From Candidatus Thiodiazotropha endolucinida (GTDB taxonomy: Bacteria; Pseudomonadota; Gammaproteobacteria; Chromatiales; Chromatiaceae), in assembly GCF_001715975.1 (NCBI RefSeq), contig NZ_MARB01000009.1, forward strand, positions 119,218-183,217: a stretch of 64,000 nt of DNA, in the 5' to 3' direction. Position numbers and translations under genes: made by a program. Below the pieces are notes generated by a model. The model was not told the origin of the DNA. It saw only the letters and a program-made list of their open reading frames with translations, and ran no database searches. Shown here in pieces: positions 26,700-36,033 of the stretch (positions within the stretch are counted from its first letter, which is position 1; every line of letters begins with the position of its first letter).

Positions 26700-26911
26700 G
26701 GCCGCAAATGAACGCCAATCACCGCGAATTAACGCGAAAGGTTCTATTAGTTTGCATGAAACGACTCACGAAATACTCATGCTTGCAGCCACGCCATGTA
26801 CAACGATACGATCTCAATTCAACCTTACAAAGGGTCAGAAACCTTTCATCCTACATATAATGACATATCCAATTCGCGTCTGTTTGCTGTAATTAGCATT
26901 CATTTGCGGCC
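26700..26911. repeat. Second small inverted-repeat element (212 bp)
   Basis: GGCCGCAAATGAACGCCAAT (26700-26719) is inverted at 26892-26911 with two mismatches. The interior is about 170 bp without a gene. The same CATTTGCGG end motif occurs at about 13671-13682, so it is a dispersed repeat. It is directly followed by a collapsed copy of the other element family. Confidence 0.55.
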
Positions 26912-26919
26912 AATCTACT

Positions 26920-26939
26920 AGGGCCTGTCAACAGGCCCT
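26920..26939. repeat. Collapsed copy of the AGGGCCTGT element
   Basis: AGGGCCTGTCAACAGGCCCT is a palindrome made of the two outer ends of the element with almost the whole interior missing. It is flanked by TA on both sides (26919-26920, 26939-26940), as in the whole copy at 56112. It lies just beyond the aceA terminator. Confidence 0.65.
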
Positions 26940-26952
26940 AAGCAGTCTACGT

Positions 26953-26983
26953 TAATAAAAAAAAGCCGCGCGAGAAGCGCGGC
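26953..26983 (-). terminator. Rho-independent terminator of aceBA
   Basis: On the minus strand the stem GCCGCGC-TTCTC-GCGCGGC (26983 down to 26965) is followed directly by T8 (26964-26957). It lies about 95 bases after the aceA stop and is a textbook intrinsic terminator. Confidence 0.9.
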
Positions 26984-27077
26984 CGAAGGGCAGAAAAAAC
27001 GGTAATACACACGCAGCAGCACAGCCTCGGAGGGGTATGAGTACTGATGCGAAATCAGCTGCGTGTGAAAAGTGAGA

Positions 27078-28400
27078 CTACATACCAGCTGCGCTGTGGA
27101 ACTGCTCCTCTTCCGTGGATCCGGTCAATGCGGTAACTGATGACGCACCCCCCTGGATAACCGTGGTTACATCGTCAAAATATCCGGCGCCTACCTCTTG
27201 TTGATGTGAGACAAAGGTATAACCCTTTTCGCGTGCTGCAAATTCGGGTTCCTGAACCTTCTCAACATAGTGTTTCATGCCCTGACCACGGGCATATTCA
27301 TAGGCAAGATCGAACATGTTGAACCACATGTTGTGAATACCGGCCAAGGTGATGAACTGATATTTGTAACCCATGCCTGATAGTTCATCCTGGAACTTGG
27401 CAATGGTCTTGTCGTCCAGATTCTTTTTCCAATTGAATGACGGCGAACAATTATATGCCAGTAGCTTGTTGGGGTTTTCCGCCAATACGGCCTGTGCGAA
27501 TTCACGGGCAAACCCGAGGTCCGGTGTACCTGTCTCACACCACACCAGATCCGCATAAGGCGCATAGGCCACTCCGCGTGAAATGGCCTGTTCCAAGCCG
27601 TTCTTGACACGGTAGAAACCCTCGTCAGTCCGCTCACCGGTGAGGAAGGGTTGATCATTGGCGTCCACATCGGAGGTCAACAGGTTGGCCGCCTCGGAAT
27701 CAGTACGCGCCAGCACCAGCGTGGGCACGCCCATGACATCAGCCGCCAGACGGGCGGCAATCAGCTTTTGCACCGCTTCCTGGGTCGGCACCAGTACCTT
27801 GCCACCCATGTGACCGCACTTTTTAACCGCCGCGAGTTGATCTTCGAAATGCACACCGGCCGCACCTGCGGCAATCATGTTCTTCATTAATTCGAAGGCG
27901 TTGAGCACACCGCCGAAGCCTGCCTCGGCATCGGCAACGATTGGCAGGAAGTAGTCGATGTAGCCTTCATCTTCCGGTCCGATATCCCGTGACCACTGAA
28001 TCTCATCGGCGCGTTTGAAGGCACTATTGATACGGCGCACCATGGTCGGTACAGAATCGTAGGCATAGAGGGACTGATCCGGATACATGGTTTCGGAAGT
28101 ATTGCCGTCTGCCGCAACCTGCCAGCCGGAGAGATAGATCGCCTCGATGCCTGCCTTGGCCTGCTGCATGGCCTGCCCGCCGGTGATAGCACCCATGCAG
28201 TTCACATATCCCTTCTTGGCATGGCCATGAACCAGTTTCCAGAGCTTTTCCGCGCCTTGCTTGGCGTAGGTGTGTTCGGGTTGTACCGAACCGCGAAGAC
28301 GTACTACGTCTTCTGCGCTGTAACCGCGTTTCACATCGGTCCAGCGGGGATTTTCCGCCCAATCCTTTTGCAAGGCTTCGATCTGTTCTCTACGTGTCAT
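27078..28400 (-). CDS. aceA: Isocitrate lyase
   Basis: This 440-aa enzyme splits isocitrate into glyoxylate and succinate, the entry step of the glyoxylate bypass. The catalytic loop KKCGHMGGK is intact, and the substrate-binding [14 protein letters not shown] is present. An upstream in-frame ATG at 28469 lies inside the end of aceB without a ribosome site. I choose the ATG at 28400, which follows GGAGAA at 7 bases and begins [14 protein letters not shown] as relatives do. With this start the catalytic Cys is residue 195, the same number as in E. coli AceA. The gene follows aceB by 52 bases and ends before a strong terminator, so the two form one operon. Confidence 0.96.
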   Translation of the reverse strand: MTRREQIEALQKDWAENPRWTDVKRGYSAEDVVRLRGSVQPEHTYAKQGAEKLWKLVHGHAKKGYVNCMGAITGGQAMQQAKAGIEAIYLSGWQVAADGNTSETMYPDQSLYAYDSVPTMVRRINSAFKRADEIQWSRDIGPEDEGYIDYFLPIVADAEAGFGGVLNAFELMKNMIAAGAAGVHFEDQLAAVKKCGHMGGKVLVPTQEAVQKLIAARLAADVMGVPTLVLARTDSEAANLLTSDVDANDQPFLTGERTDEGFYRVKNGLEQAISRGVAYAPYADLVWCETGTPDLGFAREFAQAVLAENPNKLLAYNCSPSFNWKKNLDDKTIAKFQDELSGMGYKYQFITLAGIHNMWFNMFDLAYEYARGQGMKHYVEKVQEPEFAAREKGYTFVSHQQEVGAGYFDDVTTVIQGGASSVTALTGSTEEEQFHSAAGM

Positions 28401-28452
28401 CTGTCGTTTCTCCAGTGGTATATTTGGTTCAGTATTTTGCTTTCGTCCCGAC

Positions 28453-30066
28453 TCAGTCGAGTTGCTCATAGGCAGGCAGAGTTAGAAACTCCTCGAATTC
28501 ATCAGCCGCGACGATTTGCCGCAACAGGGTTGCCGCCAGTTCGTATTGGCCAGCTTCATAAGCCAGTTCACCCGCTTCTTTCCGGATCAGCTCCAGCTCG
28601 TCACTGACCGCATGGTCGAAAAGCTGATAGGTGACATCCCGGCCATCATTGAGCACCCCTTTGGGATAGCGAATCCATTGCCAGATCTGCGAACGGGCAA
28701 TCTCCGCGGTTGCCGCATCCTCCATCAGATGGTGAATCGGCACGGCGCCTCGCCCACCCAGCCAGGCGGCCATGTAACGCAGGGCGGCACTGATATTGTT
28801 GCGTAATCCCGCTTCCGTTATTTCACCTTCAGGCACCTGTAACAGGTCGCTGCCGGCGACAACCAAACCATCATCCAACTGGTCGAGTTGATTGGGCCCG
28901 GGCATATGATGATCGAAAACTTCCATCGCTATCGGTACCAATCCGGGATGGGCAACCCATGTGCCGTCATGGCCATCCCCTGCTTCCCGTTCCTTATCCA
29001 GGCGAACCTTCTGTTTGGCTTCAGCATCCGCCTCCGCATCGTCACGGATCGGAATCTGCGCCGCCATGCCTCCCATGGCATGGGCGCCTCGGCGATGACA
29101 GGTATTGATCAATAGCTTTGAATAGGTTCGCAAAAAAGGAACGGACATGGTGACCTGGCTGCGATCGGGCAGCACGCATTCTGGATGCGCGTGAAAACGC
29201 TTGATGAAGCTGAAGATGTAGTCCCAACGTCCGCAGTTCAGACCGCAGATATAGTCACGCAGCTCGTAGAGGATTTCATCCATCTCAAAGACAGCCGTGA
29301 TGGTCTCGATCAACACGGTACAGCGGATCGTCCCATGCTCCAGACCCAATTGCTTTTCCGACCACATGAAGATATCCCGCCACAATTGGGCCTCCATGTG
29401 ATTTTCCATTTTCGGCAGATAAAAATAGGGCCCGGTACCCCGATCAAGCAGGGCTTTTGCGTTATGAAACAGGTAGAGACCGTAATCAAACAAAGCTGCG
29501 GAGAGACGACGCCCGTCCACCAGGACATGTTTCTCTTCCAGGTGCCATCCCCTGGGGCGAACGATCAGCGTCGCCAACTCATCTTTGAGGCTGTAGGCTT
29601 TGCCTTCCGGACTGGTGTAGGACAAAGTCCGATTGACTGCCTCCCTCAGGTTGATTTGACCTTCGACAGTGGCTTCCCAGGTCGGCGAGTGTGCGTCTTC
29701 CAAATCCGCCATGAAACATTTGGCGCCTGAGTTCAATGCATTTATCAGCATCTTGCGATCAACCGGGCCGGTAATCTCCACCCGCCGGTCCTGAAGATCC
29801 GCCGGTGCCGGCCGAACTTTCCACTCCGACTGCCTTATGTCGCTGGATTGCTCTGGAAAATCGGGTAGCTCACCACCGTTCAGGCGCACCTGCCTCTCCT
29901 CCCTGAGCTTCAGCAGTTCTCGTCGCCTGCCGCCGAAATGGCGTTCAAGCTCAGCAACGAAATGCAGGGCTTCCGATGTGAGGACAGTTTCGAATCCCGT
30001 ACCTATGGGACCGGTTACTCTTACCTCATGTGGCTGCTGCCTGAGACCCGTTGGCGTGCTGGACAT
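28453..30066 (-). CDS. aceB: Malate synthase A
   Basis: This 537-aa enzyme condenses glyoxylate with acetyl-CoA to malate. Family segments include [43 protein letters not shown], the metal and substrate residues in [16 protein letters not shown], and [13 protein letters not shown]; the catalytic Asp is expected in [20 protein letters not shown]. Length is right for the A isoform. In-frame ATGs exist at 30099 and 30084, but GAGGAGAA lies about 10 bases before the ATG at 30066, which I use. It is the first gene of aceBA and divergent from aceK across a 258-bp region that includes an inverted repeat. The order differs from the E. coli aceBAK operon, where aceK follows aceA. Confidence 0.95.
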   Translation of the reverse strand: MSSTPTGLRQQPHEVRVTGPIGTGFETVLTSEALHFVAELERHFGGRRRELLKLREERQVRLNGGELPDFPEQSSDIRQSEWKVRPAPADLQDRRVEITGPVDRKMLINALNSGAKCFMADLEDAHSPTWEATVEGQINLREAVNRTLSYTSPEGKAYSLKDELATLIVRPRGWHLEEKHVLVDGRRLSAALFDYGLYLFHNAKALLDRGTGPYFYLPKMENHMEAQLWRDIFMWSEKQLGLEHGTIRCTVLIETITAVFEMDEILYELRDYICGLNCGRWDYIFSFIKRFHAHPECVLPDRSQVTMSVPFLRTYSKLLINTCHRRGAHAMGGMAAQIPIRDDAEADAEAKQKVRLDKEREAGDGHDGTWVAHPGLVPIAMEVFDHHMPGPNQLDQLDDGLVVAGSDLLQVPEGEITEAGLRNNISAALRYMAAWLGGRGAVPIHHLMEDAATAEIARSQIWQWIRYPKGVLNDGRDVTYQLFDHAVSDELELIRKEAGELAYEAGQYELAATLLRQIVAADEFEEFLTLPAYEQLD

Positions 30067-30217
30067 AATCTTTGTTCTCCTCATCTTCACTCTTGCCATG
30101 CACCTTAAGCGGGCATGGAATTAGTTATCTTTTGGTCGTGTCCCGATCTGAGGCTCACGATCATTTTGTGCACTGCGTTAAAGCATAGTGAAAAGGTCAA
30201 GATTATTTTCAAAAAAA

Positions 30218-30238
30218 TATCAATAGTTAGCTTTGATA
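30218..30238. promoter_or_regulatory. Candidate operator between aceB and aceK
   Basis: TATCAA-N9-TTGATA is a perfect 6-bp inverted repeat in the divergent aceBA/aceK intergenic region, embedded in an A-rich stretch. It could bind a dimeric regulator of the glyoxylate genes. It is short enough to be chance. Confidence 0.3.
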
Positions 30239-30324
30239 AAAAAAATAGTGCGGTGCAAAAAAATCAGCTAAACCTTAGTAAATATCTCAAGTTTTAGAGC
30301 CATACACCGAATAAGCGCACCAAA

Positions 30325-32088
30325 ATGATGCAAATCCATCCACGTCAGATTGCACAATCGATTCTTACTGGGTTTGAGCGACACTTCTCCTTTTTCCAGG
30401 AGATCAGCAGTGCCGCCCGCCATCGCTTCGAGTATGCGGACTGGGATGCGGTAAGGGAGGCCTCTGCAAAACGCATCAGTTTCTACGATCTGCGGGTGCA
30501 GGAGGCGATTGAGCGTCTACACGCAAATTTCGACATCAGTGATCTGGATGAGAAACTTTGGCAGCAGGTCAAACAGACCTACGCCGGCATGCTGAAGACC
30601 CATAGTCGGCCGGAGCTCGCTGAGACATTCTACAATTCAGTATTCTGCCGTCTGTTCGAGCGTAAATATTACGATAACGACAAAATCTTCATAGAATCCC
30701 AGGTCGATCGTGATCAGTTATCGGTACGTTATCGCGTCTATATGTCTTTCCACGTCGCTGAAGGGGGACTGACTGGAACGATCTGGGATATTCTCTCGGC
30801 CTTCTATTTCTCACTCCCTTACGAAGATATCAAGCGGGACTGCGAACGGGTGGCTCAATCCCTGCTCGATCAGGCCGGATTCGATGAGCTCCCGGTAGAT
30901 TTGCGCTTCGATCTGCTGGAATCCCCATTTTATCGAAATAAAGCCGCCTACATCATAGGACGCATGGTATACGGCGATCAGGTTCGACCCTTCATCCTGC
31001 CGTTGATCAATAACGAAAACGGTGGTCTGTATGTGGACACCCTGCTCATTCGGGGCCGCCATGTAGAGGCTGTGTTCAGCTTTGCCCGGGCCTACTTCAT
31101 GGCTAAGACACCAGTACCAACGGCAACGGTCGAGTTTCTACAGAGCATCATGCCCTACAAGACCCTGGCTGAACTCTATAACAGTATCGGTTTTCACAAA
31201 CAGGCCAAGAATGAGTTCTACAGAGACCTGCTGAATCATCTTGCCGAAAGTAACGATCTATTTGTAACCGCTGCCGGAACACCCGGATTAGTCATGCAGG
31301 TATTTACACTTCCCTCTTTTCCCCATGTCTTCAAGGTGATTCGAGACCGTTTCCCACCGCAAAAAGAGGTCACCCACAAGCTAGTGAAAGAGCGTTACCT
31401 ACAGGTCAAGAAACACGATCGTATCGGCCGCATGGCCGATACGCTGGATTTCATGGATGTCGCCCTGCCCATCGAACGCATAGAAACCAAATTATTGCAG
31501 GAACTGCAGGAGACAGTGGGCTCTCAACTGGAATACGATGGCGACATGCTGGTCATCAGGCACCTCTATATCGAACGCCGGATGGTGCCTCTCAATCTCT
31601 ATCTGCAAAACGCGGATGAGACTCAGACCAGAGAGATACTTGATGATTGGGGACTGGCCTTAAAACAGCTGATGGGCGTGAATATCTTCCCCGGAGACCT
31701 GCTGTTCAAGAATTTTGGTGTCAACTGCCAGGGTAAGGTTGTTTTCTACGATTATGATGAGATTTGTTACCTCAGTGAAGTCAACTTCCGCAAGATCCCC
31801 CCGCCTCGGAGCTCCCTGGACCTCTACCGTGATGAGCCCTGGTATAGTATCAATCCCAACGATGTCTTTCCGGAAGAGTTCATTACCTTCGTAACCACAG
31901 ATGCGAAAACACGCAAGTTACTGATGGATCTGCATCCCGAACTTTTCGATTTCAGATATTGGCAGATGGCTCAACGGAATCTTGCGGCAGGGATTCAGGC
32001 GGATGTATTTCCCTATTCCCAAAAACTGCGCTTTGCACGTCCTGAAACAGTACCGGGAGAAGCGATAGACCTTGCCAACACGGCATAG
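30325..32088 (+). CDS. aceK: Isocitrate dehydrogenase kinase/phosphatase
   Basis: This 587-aa bifunctional enzyme phosphorylates isocitrate dehydrogenase to force isocitrate into the glyoxylate bypass and also reverses this. The N-terminal regulatory half contains FYNSVFCRLFERKYY; the kinase half begins near FPHVFKVIRDRFPPQKEVTHKLVKERY and continues through VNIFPGDLLFKNFGVNCQGKVVFYDYDEICYL, which holds the catalytic-loop Asp and Asn and the metal-binding Asp. Length and layout match E. coli AceK (about 578 aa). Two ATGs are adjacent at 30325 and 30328 with no clear ribosome site. The gene is divergent from aceBA instead of being its third gene, so its expression may be set separately. Confidence 0.96.
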   Translation: MMQIHPRQIAQSILTGFERHFSFFQEISSAARHRFEYADWDAVREASAKRISFYDLRVQEAIERLHANFDISDLDEKLWQQVKQTYAGMLKTHSRPELAETFYNSVFCRLFERKYYDNDKIFIESQVDRDQLSVRYRVYMSFHVAEGGLTGTIWDILSAFYFSLPYEDIKRDCERVAQSLLDQAGFDELPVDLRFDLLESPFYRNKAAYIIGRMVYGDQVRPFILPLINNENGGLYVDTLLIRGRHVEAVFSFARAYFMAKTPVPTATVEFLQSIMPYKTLAELYNSIGFHKQAKNEFYRDLLNHLAESNDLFVTAAGTPGLVMQVFTLPSFPHVFKVIRDRFPPQKEVTHKLVKERYLQVKKHDRIGRMADTLDFMDVALPIERIETKLLQELQETVGSQLEYDGDMLVIRHLYIERRMVPLNLYLQNADETQTREILDDWGLALKQLMGVNIFPGDLLFKNFGVNCQGKVVFYDYDEICYLSEVNFRKIPPPRSSLDLYRDEPWYSINPNDVFPEEFITFVTTDAKTRKLLMDLHPELFDFRYWQMAQRNLAAGIQADVFPYSQKLRFARPETVPGEAIDLANTA

Positions 32089-32179
32089 GTAGGTTTAGAA
32101 AAACATCGAGGATAGCTGTATTGATTGTCCCACAACAAGGGTGCGGGCGATAGCGCCTCAATCTGAATGAGCTGTCATG

Positions 32180-33580
32180 TTATTGCGCACCTTTGCCGAG
32201 CAGCACCACTTCGATGGTCTGTAACAGAATGATGAAATCGAGCATCGTACTGGCATTCTTCACGTAGTAGAGGTCATACTCCAGCTTGCGCTTCGCATCC
32301 TCTTCCGAAGCGCCATAGGGGTAGAGCAACTGAGCCCATCCCGTCAATCCAGGCTTGACCCAGTGGCGCTGCAGATAGTAGGGAATGTCATTCGAAAGCT
32401 GCAGTACAAACTCGGGCCGTTCCGGGCGAGGACCCACCAAACTCATATCCCCATTCAATATATTGAAAATCTGCGGCAACTCGTCAAGGCGGGTCTTTCT
32501 GAGGAAACCACCCAGTTTAGTGATCCGGGTGTCGTTTTTACTTGCCCACCTTGCGACGCCATCAGCCTCCGCATCAGTACGCATACTGCGGAATTTGTAA
32601 ACCTTGAACAGCTTACCATTTTTTCCCACACGTACCTGGCTATATAGGATGGGATCCCTGCCACCCGACTCAATCAAGCTGGCAAGCGTAACCAGAACCA
32701 TTACTGGAGCAGACACAATGAAAATCACGATGCCCACGATCATATCGAAAGACTTCTTTATGGTACGGTTTAAGGCTCTTTGACGATATCCATCGGTGTA
32801 CAGCATCCAGCTGGGATAGAGCAGATCGATGTTGATGATCGAAAGTTCCTTCTCAAAAAAGGTCAGCAGATCGAGGATCTGAATCCCCTTTATCTTGCAC
32901 TCCAGCAGCTCATGGTTTGGCAGTTTCTTACGTCTGTCGTCCACAGCAACCACGATTTCATCAACTGCCAGACGATTTGAGATCTCGAGCAGTGTCTGAT
33001 CCTTTACTACCTGCCGTTCCTCATCGATCAATTCGATTCGGTCACCCAGATTGACATAACCGACAACGACGATGCCTACGGTATCCTTAGCCTTGACCGA
33101 CTCTTCGATCCTATCCGCATTGATCCCAACACCCAGTACCAAAACACGACGCTTCAACGTCTTATCCGAGGTGACCCTGACAAACAGGGTCCTGGCAACG
33201 AGAATCCCCAGTATCGATATGATTAGACCGTGGGTGAGTAGCGAGCGCTCGGAGAGTGGGAACAGCTGCAGGGTAAAGAACAATGAAGCCATTGCCAAAC
33301 CACCGACCAGAAACCCAAGTATCAGCCTGAGCAAAAACCCCGATGAGGAGGCCATTGAACCCTTTTGGTAAAGACCCAATGCCGTGAGGGACGAAAACAT
33401 GATCACAGCGAAGAGGGCCGGCAGGTTTTTCAGCATCTCATCGTCGACAGGAATTGGGCTGAGACTGTATTTGTGGCGCAGATATATCGCACCTAACATC
33501 GATAAAAAAAAGATAAGGGTCTCTATGACACCAAGCAGGACAACCGCCTTAGAAATGTAGATGCCAAAAAGCTTGATCAT
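32180..33580 (-). CDS. Polyprenyl-phosphate sugar-1-phosphate transferase (EpsB/WbaP type)
   Basis: This 466-aa inner-membrane enzyme starts exopolysaccharide synthesis by placing a hexose-1-phosphate on undecaprenyl phosphate. Four N-terminal helices (about 10-120) are followed by a CoA-binding-like domain (about 140-260), a re-entrant or transmembrane helix (about 275-297), and the catalytic bacterial sugar transferase domain with FKVYKFRSMRTDAE, TRLDELPQIFNILNGDMSLVGPRPE and KPGLTGWAQL. The N-terminal MIKLFGIYISK pattern resembles the TIGR03013 group associated with PEP-CTERM/exosortase loci; I see no other exopolysaccharide or exosortase gene here. It is monocistronic, facing aceK tail to tail. 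Confidence 0.9.
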   Translation of the reverse strand: MIKLFGIYISKAVVLLGVIETLIFFLSMLGAIYLRHKYSLSPIPVDDEMLKNLPALFAVIMFSSLTALGLYQKGSMASSSGFLLRLILGFLVGGLAMASLFFTLQLFPLSERSLLTHGLIISILGILVARTLFVRVTSDKTLKRRVLVLGVGINADRIEESVKAKDTVGIVVVGYVNLGDRIELIDEERQVVKDQTLLEISNRLAVDEIVVAVDDRRKKLPNHELLECKIKGIQILDLLTFFEKELSIINIDLLYPSWMLYTDGYRQRALNRTIKKSFDMIVGIVIFIVSAPVMVLVTLASLIESGGRDPILYSQVRVGKNGKLFKVYKFRSMRTDAEADGVARWASKNDTRITKLGGFLRKTRLDELPQIFNILNGDMSLVGPRPERPEFVLQLSNDIPYYLQRHWVKPGLTGWAQLLYPYGASEEDAKRKLEYDLYYVKNASTMLDFIILLQTIEVVLLGKGAQ

Positions 33581-33836
33581 GACTGCGCTATATCTGTCCT
33601 TCTACCGGGTATTTTGCTGAAATCTGCCAATCCAGATCCTTAACAATATAAATAGTTATCCAACCTACCCGTAACTAGCGTCCGGATTCTAACAAATTTT
33701 AAATAAAATAACCGGATGGATTCTGTTTCTTGGATTCGACTGAACTATACGAAATCTGATGAACCCGTCTTCGATTGAAAGACGACTATATAATTGACGT
33801 TATGGCAATCACCTGTGCTTCGAAGGAGGAATCCAC

Positions 33837-34040
33837 GTGCCATATGTCAATATCAAGATCACAAGGGAAGAGGTTAGCAAGGAACAGAAACAACAACTTA
33901 TCACCGGCGCGACCCGGCTATTGGCGGACATTCTGGGAAAAAACCCGGCCACCACCTTTGTCATCATCGAGGAGGTCGATACGGATAATTGGGGTATAGC
34001 CGGTGAACAGGTCACTGAACGACGCAAAAAAGGGCTCTAG
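33837..34040 (+). CDS. 4-oxalocrotonate tautomerase-like protein
   Basis: This 67-aa protein of the tautomerase superfamily uses the amino-terminal Pro as general base after Met removal. The GTG start at 33837 is fixed by AAGGAGGA about 6 bases upstream and by the need for Pro at position 2 (MPYVNIKITRE). The C-terminal part, TTFVIIEEVDTDNWGIAGEQVTER, is typical. Such small enzymes isomerise unsaturated oxo-acids, but many copies have unknown substrates and no catabolic operon is near. A terminator hairpin lies just downstream, shared with adk on the other strand. Confidence 0.88.
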   Translation: MPYVNIKITREEVSKEQKQQLITGATRLLADILGKNPATTFVIIEEVDTDNWGIAGEQVTERRKKGL

Positions 34041-34065
34041 TGCCTGTTCTAAGGCCGATTGATAA

Positions 34066-34087
34066 AACCCGCTCAGAAGAGCGGGTT
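34066..34087 (-). terminator. Shared terminator of adk and the tautomerase gene
   Basis: AACCCGCTC-AGAA-GAGCGGGTT is a 9-bp perfect stem between converging genes. On the minus strand it is followed by TTTTATC, fitting adk; on the plus strand the tail is less T-rich. Confidence 0.75.
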
Positions 34088-34122
34088 AATTGTCTTTCAC
34101 GGATAACTGGCAATTGATGGGA

Positions 34123-34764
34123 TCAGCCGCCTAGTCTCTCCTGGATTGCATTGACAACCACTTCACTTGAGGTGGCGCTGACAGTCAGCAACATATTTTC
34201 GTTTCTGTAGAAATCGACAAGCGGCGCGGTCTTCTCGTTGTAAACGTCGAGTCGATTGGAGATCGCCTCCTCCGTCTCGTCATCACGTTGCACCACACTA
34301 CCGCCACATTTGTCACATACACCCTCAACCTTGGTGGGCATACTCTTGACGTTGTAGATGGCTCCGCAGTCGACGCAGGTACGGCGGGTGGTTAGGCGAT
34401 CGAGGATCACCTCACGGGGCACATCGATCTCCACCGCAAAATCGAGATCGACAGCGATTCTCTTCAGCAAATCCTTGAGTGCCTCAGCCTGGGGGATAGT
34501 GCGGGGAAACCCGTCGAGGAGAAAACCCTTTTCACAATCCGGCTCCTGGAGACGCTGCTCCATGATCCCCATGATCAGGTCATCAGGCACCAGATCGCCG
34601 GCCTTCATATAGGCCTCTGCCTGCTTACCCAATTCACTGCCTGCCTGAACGGCTCCACGCAGAATATCGCCGGTGGAGATCTGTACCGAGCCATCCAGCT
34701 GAGTCAGCTGTTTGGCCACAGTCCCTTTACCTGCACCGGGTGCACCCAACAGAATAAGTTTCAT
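34123..34764 (-). CDS. adk: Adenylate kinase with zinc-type LID
   Basis: This 213-aa enzyme interconverts ATP plus AMP and two ADP. The P-loop is GAPGAGKGT (7-15), the AMP site has ISTGDILRGAV, and LLDGFPRT and DRLTTRRT supply catalytic Arg residues. The LID domain carries two CxxC pairs (CVDC...CDKC), the four-Cys zinc arrangement typical of Gram-positive and some other bacteria; E. coli Adk has a zinc-free LID with His, Ser, Asp and Thr at these places. The enzyme here is thus probably zinc-stabilised. It is monocistronic, ending in the shared hairpin. Confidence 0.96.
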   Translation of the reverse strand: MKLILLGAPGAGKGTVAKQLTQLDGSVQISTGDILRGAVQAGSELGKQAEAYMKAGDLVPDDLIMGIMEQRLQEPDCEKGFLLDGFPRTIPQAEALKDLLKRIAVDLDFAVEIDVPREVILDRLTTRRTCVDCGAIYNVKSMPTKVEGVCDKCGGSVVQRDDETEEAISNRLDVYNEKTAPLVDFYRNENMLLTVSATSSEVVVNAIQERLGG

Positions 34765-34944
34765 TGATCGCTCCTGTTTTATTCCTTTAGAGTTATTGAG
34801 ATGCCAAGTGCGGGACCAACCTTGGGTTGAATCAATCGCCCCGGCTTAGTGTCAAAACCGGCGCTATTATACTTATTTCGGGCTTGACGTCGCTGCCCGA
34901 TGATTTATTAACCCATAGATTAAATTGTTGGAACAGACCCATAA

Positions 34945-35613
34945 ATGCATAACCTGAATGGAATCCGCTTCGAACCGGTCTCACACCAATCCAAGTCTTC
35001 GGGTCTCGCCCTGGTGCGGACCGCGATACTACCCTGCCTGATGGCAGTTTATGGCTGCTCCAGTTCACCGCCACGCAATATGGCCGATGCCTGCGATATC
35101 TTCGAGGAAAAAGACGATTGGTATGAGGCATCCGAGGAGGCCTTCGAGAAGTGGGGTGTGCCGATCCACGTACAATTGGCCATTATTCACCAGGAGTCCC
35201 GCTTCGAACACGATGCAAAACCCCCTAGAGAGAAGCTGTTCTGGTTCATTCCGTGGTTTCGCAAATCGTCTGCCTATGGCTATGCCCAAGTTCAGGATAC
35301 GACCTGGGAGTGGTACCAGCGGGAAACGGGAAACAGTTGGGCGGATCGGGACGATTATGAGGATGCAGTCGACTTTATCGGCTGGTATGGGAGTGTCTCA
35401 CATCGCAAACTGGGTATCTCGAAGTGGGACACCTACCGGCAATATCTCGCCTACCACGAGGGTCATGGCGGCTACAAGCGCGCCAGTTACAACAAAAAAC
35501 CCTGGTTGCTGAAGGTGGCCCGCAAAGTGGAAAGCAACGCTAAACGGTACCGCTCCCAAATCGCCTCATGCAGAGAGAGATTGGAGCGGGGATGGAGCCT
35601 GTGGCCATTCTGA
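34945..35613 (+). CDS. Lytic transglycosylase-like lipoprotein
   Basis: This 222-aa protein has a hydrophobic leader whose end, LMAVYGC, resembles a lipobox with Cys near residue 38. It is followed by a lysozyme-fold SLT domain: IIHQESRFEHDAKP holds the probable catalytic Glu, SAYGYAQVQDTTWEWY matches the GxxQ-type motif, and LAYHEGHGGY the third motif. It is a likely outer-membrane-tethered murein glycan cleaver. The leader is long (about 37 residues), so an internal start is possible. It is monocistronic, with an empty 420-bp region after it. Confidence 0.85.
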   Translation: MHNLNGIRFEPVSHQSKSSGLALVRTAILPCLMAVYGCSSSPPRNMADACDIFEEKDDWYEASEEAFEKWGVPIHVQLAIIHQESRFEHDAKPPREKLFWFIPWFRKSSAYGYAQVQDTTWEWYQRETGNSWADRDDYEDAVDFIGWYGSVSHRKLGISKWDTYRQYLAYHEGHGGYKRASYNKKPWLLKVARKVESNAKRYRSQIASCRERLERGWSLWPF

Positions 35614-36033
35614 TACAGATCTTAGACTTGCAAGGACCTTCTCCAATTGCCTGCCTAATCAATCAGGATCAATTAACCTATAAGCTTTTATCAAGTTAAG
35701 CCGCTATATAAACTACTGGCACACATCAGATACCTGAAATAGAGAAATCGGTTTTTTTACTCGTAGTGAGCCCTGTTTCCAGACAAGGTGGGAACATTCC
35801 CGGATAGGCCAACATGGTTGAAATTCAAGCCTTTAGATATAGAGTTGACTAAGTAGCAACAACAGACGATGACTTGCATTTAAATAGTGAATATTGATGT
35901 TTTAAATGGTGGATGACGTTTAAAAAAACTAATACTTTCTATTGAAGCCATTCCATGGACCAATACTAAAGCCAACATTACACTATTTAAGGTTTATTTT
36001 GGCTTACCTTTCTACGACATTCGAGTAAAGGCT
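35614..36033. other. Upstream region of the rnf/PFOR operon
   Basis: This 420-bp AT-rich gap has no gene. It carries the 19-mer box (35929-35947) that is also in front of mdh, and a direct ATCAAT repeat at about 35659-35673. The operon promoter should lie here. Confidence 0.5.
35929..35947 (+). promoter_or_regulatory. 19-bp box upstream of rnfB
   Basis: CTAATACTTTCTATTGAAG is identical to 15441-15459 upstream of mdh. It ends 86 bases before the rnfB start. TTGAAG followed 16 bases later by TACTAA could be the -35 and -10 elements. Flanking bases differ between the two sites, which argues against a recent large duplication. Confidence 0.4.

Noticed and set aside
35659-35672. Possible FNR/ANR box upstream of rnfB (TCAAT-CAGG-ATCAA).
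   Set aside because: Only one half-site matches TTGAT-N4-ATCAA; the other differs at two of five positions, and the sequence is better read as a direct ATCAAT repeat.
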